NCBI RefSeq assembly: GCF_050859025.1
Contig: NZ_CP138200.1
Span: 1 to 64,000, forward strand
Length of the DNA: 64,000 nucleotides
Direction of reading: 5' to 3'
Source: Wukongibacter sp050859025
Lineage (GTDB): Bacteria; Bacillota; Clostridia; Peptostreptococcales; Caminicellaceae
The notes beneath the pieces are model-generated. The model searched no databases, was not told the DNA's origin, and saw only the letters and a program-made list of their open reading frames with translations. A program made the translations under genes and the position numbers. Below are positions 18,204 to 29,095 of the stretch, piece by piece (the stretch's first letter is position 1; each line of letters opens with the position of its first letter).

Positions 18204-18965
18204 GTGACTGTTTTAAGAGCAGATAAGATAACAATGAGATTTGGTGGACTTACTGCCGTTTCGGAATTTGACATGACTATAAATAAAAATGAGATTATTG
18301 GATTAATAGGACCTAACGGAGCAGGAAAGACCACTAGCTTTAATATGATAACAGGGGTTTATACTCCTACAGAAGGAAAAATATATTTTGAGGATAAAGA
18401 CATAACGGGAATGAAGACCCATGAAATAACTAAGCTAGGGATTGCTAGAACATTTCAAAACATAAGACTTTTTAAAGAACTTTCAGTTCTTGATAATGTT
18501 TTGATTGCAAACCATATGAGACTTGGATCAAACTTATTTTCTGCAGTAATTAAGACAAGAGACTATAAAAAGAAAGAAAAAAAGATAATGGAAAAATCTA
18601 TTTCTCTATTAAAGGATGTAGGACTTGATGATCTTATGAATGAAAAATCTTCTTCTCTACCCTATGGTAAACAAAGAAGACTTGAGATCGCAAGGGCTCT
18701 TGCTACAGACCCAAAACTTCTTATACTAGATGAACCAGCAGCGGGAATGAACCCACAAGAATCGTTGGAATTAATGGATTTTATTAGAGAGATTAGAGAT
18801 AGATTTGATCTTACTATATTAATGATAGAGCACCATATGCAGGTTGTTATGGGAGTTTGTGAAAGAATTTATGTACTTGATTATGGAGTAATGATAGCTG
18901 ATGGAACACCTACTGAAGTACAAAATAATCCTAAGGTTATAGAAGCTTATTTAGGGGTGGAATAA
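18204..18965 (+). CDS. livG: Branched-chain amino acid ABC transporter ATP-binding protein LivG
   Basis: Nucleotide-binding subunit of 253 residues. Walker A is GPNGAGKTT. The signature region is degenerate for ABC ATPases, LPYGKQRRLEIARAL, as usual in LivG. Walker B is LLILDEPAAGMNP, followed by the switch His in MIEHHM. The C-terminal tail, GTPTEVQNNPKVIEAYLG, is typical of the family. The start is GTG at 18204. Its stop overlaps the livF start by one base (TAATG). Confidence 0.95.
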   Translation: MTVLRADKITMRFGGLTAVSEFDMTINKNEIIGLIGPNGAGKTTSFNMITGVYTPTEGKIYFEDKDITGMKTHEITKLGIARTFQNIRLFKELSVLDNVLIANHMRLGSNLFSAVIKTRDYKKKEKKIMEKSISLLKDVGLDDLMNEKSSSLPYGKQRRLEIARALATDPKLLILDEPAAGMNPQESLELMDFIREIRDRFDLTILMIEHHMQVVMGVCERIYVLDYGVMIADGTPTEVQNNPKVIEAYLGVE

Positions 18966-19669
18966 TGTTAAAAATAAGAGACTTAAATGTACACTATGGT
19001 GGAATACATGCTTTAAAAGGAATTAGTATAGATGTTCCTGAAAATAAAATAGTTACTTTAATAGGAGCTAATGGTGCAGGAAAAAGTACTACTCTTAGAA
19101 GTATCATTGGACTAGTTAAAAGCTCTAGTGGTAGTATAGAATACAATGGTAAAGAGATTGCTAACAAAAGGACTAAAAACATAGTTTCTAATGGAATAGT
19201 ACTTGTACCAGAGGGAAGAAGGGTCTTTCCAAATCTTACGGTTGAAGAAAATCTGACATTAGGTGCCTATATTAGAAAAGATAAAAAGGCAATTAAAGAG
19301 GATATGGAATGGGTTTATGAACTTTTTCCAAGGTTAAAGGAAAGGTTGTGGCAGAAGGCTGGTACTATGTCCGGTGGAGAACAGCAAATGCTTGCCGTAG
19401 CAAGAGCCTTGATGACAAAGCCTAAACTCCTTATGATGGATGAGCCTTCACTAGGACTTGCACCACTTATAGTAAAGGATATATTTGATATAATAAAGGA
19501 AATTCATAGACAGGGAGTTACTATACTCTTAATAGAACAAAATGCTAAGGCAGCCTTAGAAGTTGCCGATTACGGGTACGTACTTGAAACAGGTTCAATA
19601 GTACTTCAGGGAGAAGGTATGGAACTACTTAGCAATGATGAAGTTCAAAAAGCATATCTTGGAGAATAA
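18965..19669 (+). CDS. livF: Branched-chain amino acid ABC transporter ATP-binding protein LivF
   Basis: Second nucleotide-binding subunit, 234 residues. Walker A is GANGAGKST, the signature is MSGGEQQMLAVARAL and Walker B is LLMMDEPSLGLAP. The switch region reads LLIEQNAKAAL. It is translationally coupled to livG through the TAATG overlap and is the last gene of the operon. A large hairpin follows at once. Confidence 0.95.
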   Translation: MLKIRDLNVHYGGIHALKGISIDVPENKIVTLIGANGAGKSTTLRSIIGLVKSSSGSIEYNGKEIANKRTKNIVSNGIVLVPEGRRVFPNLTVEENLTLGAYIRKDKKAIKEDMEWVYELFPRLKERLWQKAGTMSGGEQQMLAVARALMTKPKLLMMDEPSLGLAPLIVKDIFDIIKEIHRQGVTILLIEQNAKAALEVADYGYVLETGSIVLQGEGMELLSNDEVQKAYLGE

Positions 19670-19673
19670 AATT

Positions 19674-19740
19674 AAATTATATATATTAAAACCTATGAGA
19701 TAGTGATAAGTCTTATAGGTTTTAATATATATAATTATTA
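19674..19740 (+). terminator. Terminator of the liv operon
   Basis: A stem of about 22 bp: AATTATATATATTAAAACCT pairs with AGGTTTTAATATATATAATT (19674-19732), followed by ATTATTATAAAA. It begins a few bases after the livF stop. Confidence 0.8.
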
Positions 19741-19754
19741 TTATAAAAACTAAA

Positions 19755-19900
19755 TTAACTTGCCCAGCTAGTTCTTTAGTCAAGGATATTAATAGTTCCT
19801 TTTCGTTCATGCAATCAACCTGTTTTCTTATATATTTTAAAGACAAAACTAGATTCATCCAATCACTCAAATGAAATAGCATAACTCCTTAAGAAGTTTA
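19755..19900 (+). repeat. Family-2 foldback repeat, copy 1 (diverged)
   Basis: Starts TTAACTTGCCCAGCTAGTT. It has the shared core CGTTCATGCAATCAACCTG, a stretch TATATTTTAAAGACAAAAC, and then CAAATGAAATAGCATAACTC. Its outer stem is poorer than in the other copies. It lies downstream of livF in the same orientation as all other family-2 copies. Confidence 0.7.
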
Positions 19901-19980
19901 AGAATGAAAGGTTTGATTTGATGACAGGAGAAGTTAAATTTAATATATTATGATTTTTTATATTAATATGTATAATAATA

Positions 19981-20086
19981 TATAGAGATTCAAGTCAAAA
20001 CTTTAATTTATACACATCAAAAATCTTAAGATTCATCAGAACTTTTAATATGTATGAATTAAGATTTACTTAGAACTCTCTCTATA
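19981..20086. repeat. Family-1 repeat, copy D
   Basis: A well-kept copy of 106 bp from TATAGAGATTCAAGTCAAAA to TTACTTAGAACTCTCTCTATA. Its right edge again runs into a TATAAT (20083-20088). It sits 33 bp upstream of the glycosylase start, so it may contribute promoter sequence. Confidence 0.85.
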
Positions 20087-20119
20087 ATAGTATTGTTAAT
20101 TAAAAAAGAGGTGTAGAAA

Positions 20120-20701
20120 ATGCTTAAGAAAAAAGAATATGAGGAAATAAAAAAGGCTTGTATTGAAGATAGTGAAGAGGCTGTAGTTTTCGGAGAAGGA
20201 AATTTAGATGCTAAAATAGTTCTAGTCGGAGAGGCTCCAGGATCAAAGGAGATAGAACTTAAACGCCCATTTGTAGGACAGGCAGGTAAGAATTTGGATG
20301 AATTTTTAGAAGTAGTAGAACTCAATAGAGAAGAAATATATATAACTAATGTCGTTAAAATAAGACCCTATAGAATAAATGAAAAAACGGGAAGGAAAGT
20401 AAACAGACCTCCAAATAAAAAAGAAATAGAGAATTATTCTAAATATCTATTAGAAGAACTTAATATAATTAGGCCTAAATTAATTGTAACCTTGGGAAAT
20501 GTACCATTAAAAACCCTAACTGATAGAAAAGAGATCAAAGTAAGTGAAGTACATGGTAATGTAATTAACATAGAGGATAAAATGATTTTTCCACTATATC
20601 ATCCAGCAGCAGTTATTTATAATAGAAAACTTAAGTCGGTATACTTAGAAGACCTTATAAAGCTTAGAGAATATATATGTAGTAATATAAGGAAAAAATA
20701 A
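20120..20701 (+). CDS. Uracil-DNA glycosylase, family-4-like, lacking most Fe-S cysteines
   Basis: Base excision enzyme that removes uracil from DNA. Motif A reads VGEAPGSKEIELKRPFVG and the C-terminal catalytic motif reads LYHPAAVIYNR, both typical of family 4/5 glycosylases. ITNVVK and LIVTLGNVPLKTL also fit. Family-4 enzymes normally bind a 4Fe-4S cluster through four cysteines. Here only Cys14 is in place: the CxxC partner is Asp17 (CIED), and the two central cysteines are replaced in the NVVKIRPYR segment. The only other Cys is near the C-terminus. At 193 residues the length is normal. It is a single gene between repeats and the rRNA operon. Confidence 0.82.
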   Translation: MLKKKEYEEIKKACIEDSEEAVVFGEGNLDAKIVLVGEAPGSKEIELKRPFVGQAGKNLDEFLEVVELNREEIYITNVVKIRPYRINEKTGRKVNRPPNKKEIENYSKYLLEELNIIRPKLIVTLGNVPLKTLTDRKEIKVSEVHGNVINIEDKMIFPLYHPAAVIYNRKLKSVYLEDLIKLREYICSNIRKK

Positions 20702-20715
20702 TTTAGAAAAAGTGT

Positions 20716-20744
20716 TTGACAAAGCAGAGAAATGATGTTAAGAT
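20716..20744 (+). promoter_or_regulatory. rRNA promoter P1
   Basis: TTGACA (20716-20721), a 17-bp spacer and TAAGAT (20739-20744), 15 bp after the glycosylase stop. Confidence 0.75.
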
Positions 20745-20891
20745 ATTACTTGTCGCTAAAGAGAAACAACTTCAAAGCTTAATGAATTTCAAAGAAAAAG
20801 TATAGAATTTTTCATTGTTTTCTTTAAAAGTTATTTGATTAGTGTTGTTTATTTATAGAGACAAAGTCAAAAAGTTTTGAATAAAAACTGC

Positions 20892-20920
20892 TTGACAAGG
20901 CAATGCTAGTATGATATTAT
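20892..20920 (+). promoter_or_regulatory. rRNA promoter P2
   Basis: TTGACA (20892-20897), a 17-bp spacer and TATTAT (20915-20920). Tandem promoters P1 and P2, about 176 bp apart, are usual for clostridial rRNA operons. The leader that follows holds a small stem, TCGGTGCAAGCCGA. It also has the sequence ACTGAACAGTGTAAGG, whose complement follows 16S (CCTTACACTGTTT at 22583-22595). That pair would form the RNase III processing stalk. Confidence 0.85.
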
Positions 20921-21037
20921 TAAAAGGTCGGTGCAAGCCGATAATGTTGGTGTTTTGGACATTGAAAACTGAACAGTGTAAGGAATTAAACCTTAGTTTG
21001 AAATAATTCAAGCTAAAGAAGTAATAAACGCCAGATT

Positions 21038-22580
<1,543 letters not shown>

Positions 22581-22643
22581 AACCTTACACTGTTTGGTTT
22601 TGAATGTCTAAAGCATTCAAAAAGAAATACAAAATAAAATTAT

Positions 22644-22719
22644 GGGGGCGTAGCTCAGTTGGGAGAGCACCTGCCTTGCAAGCAGGGGGTCAGGAGTTCG
22701 AATCTCCTCGTCTCCACCA
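22644..22719 (+). tRNA. tRNA-Ala (TGC)
   Basis: 76-nt cloverleaf in the 16S-23S spacer. Acceptor GGGGGCG pairs with CGTCTCC and the encoded ACCA end is present. The anticodon loop CTTGCAA gives anticodon TGC (22677-22679). The T arm is GGAGTTCGAATCTCC. No tRNA-Ile accompanies it. Confidence 0.97.
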
Positions 22720-22817
22720 TTAATGTTTGAATGTTTTTAATAGCACTCAAACATAATTTTGTTCTTTGAAAACTGAACAATGGAGAGAAACAGAATTGCT
22801 AAAAGCAATTTCACTAT

Positions 22818-25738
<2,921 letters not shown>

Positions 25739-25794
25739 CATCTTCCATTGTTCAGTTTTGAGAGAATAAAGGTGATTTATTATCTCAATCTTAA

Positions 25795-25862
25795 AATTAA
25801 ATTTATTCGCTTAGAGGCGAAAAAGATTTAATAATGAAATTTATTTGCCTAGCGGCAAAAAA
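25795..25862 (+). other. Duplicated hairpin in the 23S-5S spacer
   Basis: Two related tracts, AAATTTATTCGCTTAGAGGCG and AAATTTATTTGCCTAGCGGCA, lie about 43 bp apart. Each folds as a short stem (TTCGC/GCGAA and TTGCC/GGCAA) followed by an A run. It looks like a tandem duplication with a changed but paired stem. Confidence 0.5.
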
Positions 25863-25863
25863 T

Positions 25864-25979
25864 CTGGTGGCAATAGCGAAGAGGATACACCTGTTCCCAT
25901 ATCGAACACAGAAGTTAAGCTCTTCAGCGCTGATGGTACTTGGTGGGCAACTGCCTGGGAGAGTAAGTCGTTGCCAGTT
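25864..25979 (+). rRNA. rrf: 5S ribosomal RNA
   Basis: About 116 nt. CTGGTGGCAATAGCGAAGAG at the 5' end pairs with GTCGTTGCCAG at the 3' end. The internal GATACACCTGTTCCCATATC and CGAACACAGAAGTTAAG are standard. It is the last gene of the operon. Confidence 0.95.
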
Positions 25980-25985
25980 TAGAAT

Positions 25986-26023
25986 AAAAATCAGAAGAAT
26001 TTTTTCTTCTGATTTTTATATTT
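25986..26023 (+). terminator. Terminator of the rRNA operon
   Basis: AAAAATCAGAAGAA pairs with TTCTTCTGATTTTT, followed by ATATTTTTTG. Confidence 0.9.
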
Positions 26024-26088
26024 TTTGAAGTTATTTATCACATAGAAAATTTCAAATTACATTTCATGGTAAAAAATTAAGAAAAGTG

Positions 26089-26118
26089 TTGACAAGACAA
26101 ATATACATTTATTATAAT
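26089..26118 (+). promoter_or_regulatory. Promoter of the riboswitch-MFS unit
   Basis: TTGACA (26089-26094), an 18-bp spacer and TATAAT (26113-26118). It lies about 50 bp upstream of the riboswitch core. Confidence 0.75.
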
Positions 26119-26162
26119 AAATAGAAATTATATAAAAACAGGAATATATATAAACTAAATTA

Positions 26163-26315
26163 TTTGAGAGTGTACCTAGGGTTCCGGCTATATTTTGGAT
26201 TACTAATGACTGAACTTATAAAATATTCTTATGAGAGAGTCTTATAGATAATATCAAGCGTCTGGTCCGAGCGGTACAGGCAAAAAGCTACACTTCTGGG
26301 AAAAAAGCCTGGAGG
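26163..26315 (+). promoter_or_regulatory. ykkC-class riboswitch (guanidine-I or variant)
   Basis: Conserved blocks in order: CTAGGGTTCCG (26176-26186), CTGGTCCGAG (26262-26271), and the P3 segment ACACTTCTGGGAAAAAAGCC (26290-26309) leading to TGGAGG. These match the ykkC-yxkD fold, which senses guanidine (subtype 1), ppGpp, PRPP or nucleotides (subtype 2 variants). From memory the guanidine class carries ACACGG where this RNA has ACACTT, so the ligand class is uncertain. The 3' strand of P3 is shared with the following terminator, the arrangement of a ligand-activated switch. Confidence 0.8.
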
Positions 26316-26354
26316 ATGAGTCTCATTTTATGAACTCATTCTCTAGGCTTTTAT
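26307..26354 (+). terminator. Riboswitch-controlled terminator
   Basis: A 15-bp stem, GCCTGGAGGATGAGT with ACTCATTCTCTAGGC, then TTTTAT. Its left arm overlaps the riboswitch P3 region, so aptamer folding and terminator formation exclude each other. Confidence 0.85.
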
Positions 26355-26382
26355 AGTTAAATTTAAAAGGGGATGGTGAGAT

Positions 26383-27597
26383 ATGGAGATTGCTAAAAAC
26401 ATTAAGGTTTACAAGATTTATTCAGCCTTTACCGAATTATTAATAATAGGTCCAATAATAGTTTTATACTATATGGCGAAGGGGTTGTCATTTACTGAAA
26501 TAATGCTTCTTCAATCAATAGGAGCAGTAGCAGTAGTACTATTTGAGGTGCCCACTGGTGCTGTAGCCGATAAAATAGGAAGAGTACAGAGCATAGTACT
26601 TGGAGCATTATTTTGGGGTCTAAGTTTATTTATATATATTATGGGAAGAAATTTCTATGTATTTGCTGTGGGGGAGGTAATTTTTAGCCTAGGTGGAGCC
26701 TTTAAATCTGGGGCCGATACTGCTTTAATATATGATTCACTAAAGGAATTAAAGAGAGAAAATGAATTTCAAAAAATAGAAGGCTCTGCAAGATCACTAA
26801 TATTCTATACACAAGGAATAGGAGCAATTATAGCTAGTTTTCTTTATGAAATAAATATATACCTACCTATGATTGTGTCCATAGGCTTTATGATTATAAC
26901 AGCTATTGTAGCGATGAATTTTAAAGAACCGTGTATAGAGGGTAAGGAAGGTAGATTTGGAGCAAATTATTTTAATCAGATAAAGGAAAGTGGAATATAT
27001 ATATTTGGCCATGAAAAAATAAAAGCTATCATATTATACTCAATGATATTTTTTATATTTTTTAGAGCAGGGTTTTGGTATTATCAACCCTATATGGAAA
27101 GTGTAAATATACCAGTAAAATATTTTGGATTCATATTTTTTATGTTTAATATGACTGCTGCATTAATCTCTAATAAATGCTATAAAATAATGGAGCTTAC
27201 TAAGCCAAGAACCTTAACCTTTATGTCAGGATTGTTAATAACTTCTTTTATACTATTAGGCTTTATAAGAGTTTGGATTGGAGTATTAGCCATATTACTT
27301 CAGCAAGTGGCAAGGGGCCTTTATAGACCCGTTACAAGGAAATATATGAATAAGCATATACCCTCTGATAAAAGGGCAACTATATTGTCCTTTCATAGCT
27401 TAGCAGTTAATCTAGCTGTGGCAGTGACCCTGCCATTTATGGGATTATTAAAGGATAATGTAAATATATATACTACCCATACTATATTAGCTGTGGTTAT
27501 GATTATTCTAACATACATTTCTAAGAAATATATGGATAAGAGATTAGGGGTAAAAGAAAAACAAGTAGAGAAAGATGATATAAATGAACCTAATTAA
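26383..27597 (+). CDS. MFS transporter
   Basis: Major facilitator superfamily permease of 404 residues with about 12 hydrophobic segments. The loop after TM2 reads GAVADKIGRVQSIVLG, the MFS motif A, and the first helix includes ITEL-type residues. The substrate is not known. Sitting behind a ykkC-class riboswitch suggests efflux of guanidine or another nitrogen-rich or toxic compound. GGGGATGG precedes the ATG at 26383. A terminator follows at 27712. Confidence 0.85.
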   Translation: MEIAKNIKVYKIYSAFTELLIIGPIIVLYYMAKGLSFTEIMLLQSIGAVAVVLFEVPTGAVADKIGRVQSIVLGALFWGLSLFIYIMGRNFYVFAVGEVIFSLGGAFKSGADTALIYDSLKELKRENEFQKIEGSARSLIFYTQGIGAIIASFLYEINIYLPMIVSIGFMIITAIVAMNFKEPCIEGKEGRFGANYFNQIKESGIYIFGHEKIKAIILYSMIFFIFFRAGFWYYQPYMESVNIPVKYFGFIFFMFNMTAALISNKCYKIMELTKPRTLTFMSGLLITSFILLGFIRVWIGVLAILLQQVARGLYRPVTRKYMNKHIPSDKRATILSFHSLAVNLAVAVTLPFMGLLKDNVNIYTTHTILAVVMIILTYISKKYMDKRLGVKEKQVEKDDINEPN

Positions 27598-27711
27598 GAT
27601 AATATGAACCTACAGAGGATTACCAAGGACATAAATTGTGAATAGTATAGGAGAATCTAAGTTTCCAGTTTTTCAGCTTTAATACACAAATGCGGACAGA
27701 TGAACTCTTTT

Positions 27712-27753
27712 AAAAAAGGTTCCCTTTTATATTTAATGGAGGGAACCTTTTGA
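27712..27753 (+). terminator. Terminator downstream of the MFS gene
   Basis: AAAAAAGGTTCCCT pairs with AGGGAACCTTTT around an A/T loop. It is 115 bp after the stop codon. The rest of 27598-27939 holds the sdpR promoter and operator. Confidence 0.85.
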
Positions 27754-27848
27754 AATCATTTGCTTAAGAAAAATCTAATAAAAACAAAGGGATTTAGTGC
27801 AGCTATAGTTCTTATAGAATATTTTTCTAAGAATATAAATTAATAACA

Positions 27849-27877
27849 TTGAAAAAATTCTTTTTTGAGTGTAAAAT
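27849..27877 (+). promoter_or_regulatory. Promoter of sdpRI
   Basis: TTGAAA (27849-27854), a 17-bp spacer and TAAAAT (27872-27877). Confidence 0.75.
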
Positions 27878-27879
27878 GG

Positions 27880-27915
27880 AATTAGATATTTAGATAATTA
27901 TCTAAATATCTAATT
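27880..27915. promoter_or_regulatory. 36-bp perfect palindromic operator of sdpRI
   Basis: The half site AATTAGATATTTAGATAA (27880-27897) is followed by its exact inverse. It begins two bases after the -10 element and covers the transcription start, so a bound dimer or tetramer would block initiation. Autorepression by the ArsR-type SdpR is the natural reading. Confidence 0.8.
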
Positions 27916-27939
27916 GAATATAGCTATAAAGGATGTGAT

Positions 27940-28221
27940 ATGTTGAATAAAACCTTTAAAGCATTATCTGATCCCACTAGAAGAAAAATTTTAAAATTAC
28001 TTAGGGAAGAGGATCTTACTGCAGGACAAATAGCTGAAGAATTCAATATAAGTAAGCCATCAATAAGCCATCATCTCAATATATTGAAAAATGCAGAATT
28101 GGTGCTTTGGGAAAAAAATGGTCAAAATATATATTATTCATTGAATTCTACTGCAGTTCAAGATATCATGAATTGGTTTTTTGACTTTTTGGAAAGGGGA
28201 GAAGAGGATGAAAATAAGTAA
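27940..28221 (+). CDS. sdpR: ArsR-family autorepressor, SdpR type
   Basis: A 93-residue winged-helix repressor. The N-terminus FKALSDPTRRKILKLLREED and the recognition helix KPSISHHLNILKNAELV are typical. There are no CxC metal-binding cysteines, which fits SdpR, a repressor sequestered at the membrane by ligand-bound SdpI. The gene overlaps sdpI by 14 bp, so the two are co-translated. A perfect palindrome overlaps its promoter. Confidence 0.88.
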   Translation: MLNKTFKALSDPTRRKILKLLREEDLTAGQIAEEFNISKPSISHHLNILKNAELVLWEKNGQNIYYSLNSTAVQDIMNWFFDFLERGEEDENK

Positions 28222-28840
28222 AATATTGATAGTACTAATAATCCTGTCTATAATTGGAACAGTATTAGTTTATAGTAGTTTACCAGAAAAAGTACCAACC
28301 CATTTCAATTTTAAAGGTGAAGTAGATAAATATAGTGATAGATCATCAGTATTTTTTACAGGAATATTACCATTAATAATATATGTATTGATGATAGTAG
28401 TACCTAAAATAGATCCTAAAAAAAGATCCTATCAAAAGCATGAAAAAGCATATAGTATAACAAAAACTACTATTATATTATTTTGTATTATGATGCATTG
28501 GTTGATGATTATGTACTCACTTGGCTTTAATGTTAACGTTGGTATGATTGTAAGAATGGCCATTGGTACATTATTTATAGTTATGGGGAATTTTATGGGA
28601 CAGATTAGACAAAACTATTCCTTTGGAATAAAAACTCCGTGGACCCTTGCGGATAAAACTGTTTGGAAAAAGACCCATAGGGTTGGAGGCTTTTCATTCA
28701 TAGTAGGGGGAATAATACTGATAGCATCTTCATTTTTCAATGGGATAATTGGTATGATTGCTTTAATAGTAGCTATAGCTATTTCAGCATTTTATCCAAT
28801 GTTATATTCATATATAGTTTATAGGAAAATAGTTGATTAA
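28208..28840 (+). CDS. sdpI: SdpI-family immunity/signal membrane protein
   Basis: About 210 residues with six hydrophobic segments. The N-terminal DUF1648 part carries the signature LPEKVPTHFNFKGEVDKYSDR. The C-terminal SdpI part carries NRSFG-like QNYSFGIKTPWTLADKTVWKKTHR. In B. subtilis SdpI gives immunity to the SdpC toxin and holds SdpR at the membrane. I chose ATG 28208 (MKISKILIVL), which follows GGGGAGAAGAGG; an earlier in-frame start at 28181 would lie deep in sdpR. No sdpABC genes are nearby. Confidence 0.88.
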   Translation: MKISKILIVLIILSIIGTVLVYSSLPEKVPTHFNFKGEVDKYSDRSSVFFTGILPLIIYVLMIVVPKIDPKKRSYQKHEKAYSITKTTIILFCIMMHWLMIMYSLGFNVNVGMIVRMAIGTLFIVMGNFMGQIRQNYSFGIKTPWTLADKTVWKKTHRVGGFSFIVGGIILIASSFFNGIIGMIALIVAIAISAFYPMLYSYIVYRKIVD

Positions 28841-28845
28841 TATTT

Positions 28846-28870
28846 TTATTGTTTCATGTGAAACATTTTT
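28846..28870. promoter_or_regulatory. parS-like palindrome, possibly also the sdpI terminator
   Basis: TGTTTCATGTGAAACA (28850-28865) differs from the ParB/Spo0J site consensus TGTTTCACGTGAAACA at one base. It lies about 29 kb from oriC, where parS sites are common. It starts 10 bp after the sdpI stop and is followed by TTTTT, so it could equally be a small terminator. Confidence 0.5.
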
Positions 28871-29022
28871 CTACAATAAATATAGAGATAAGTAGAAATT
28901 TGTAAAAAATATAGAGATGATTAGTAATATAGAGTCTAAATAGAAGAGTTCAATTTATACTTGAATCTATATAAAACTATTTAGCATTAAAATTAGTTTT
29001 ATATAAAGTGCCTATTTATTAC

Positions 29023-29075
29023 AAAAAGGCTCTATGAGAAGATTTTATAAATATCCTCATAGAGCCTTAGTTTTA
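29023..29075. terminator. Bidirectional terminator, serving argH
   Basis: AAGGCTCTATGAG pairs with CTCATAGAGCCTT across a 17-nt loop and has A/T tracts on both sides. It lies about 20 bp past the argH stop. Confidence 0.8.
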
Positions 29076-29095
29076 TACCTACATATGAATATAGA

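Noticed and set aside
28881..28975. Further family-1 copy between sdpI and argH
   Set aside because: Several TATAGAG words occur, but the inverted right half is not convincing. It could be a badly decayed copy.
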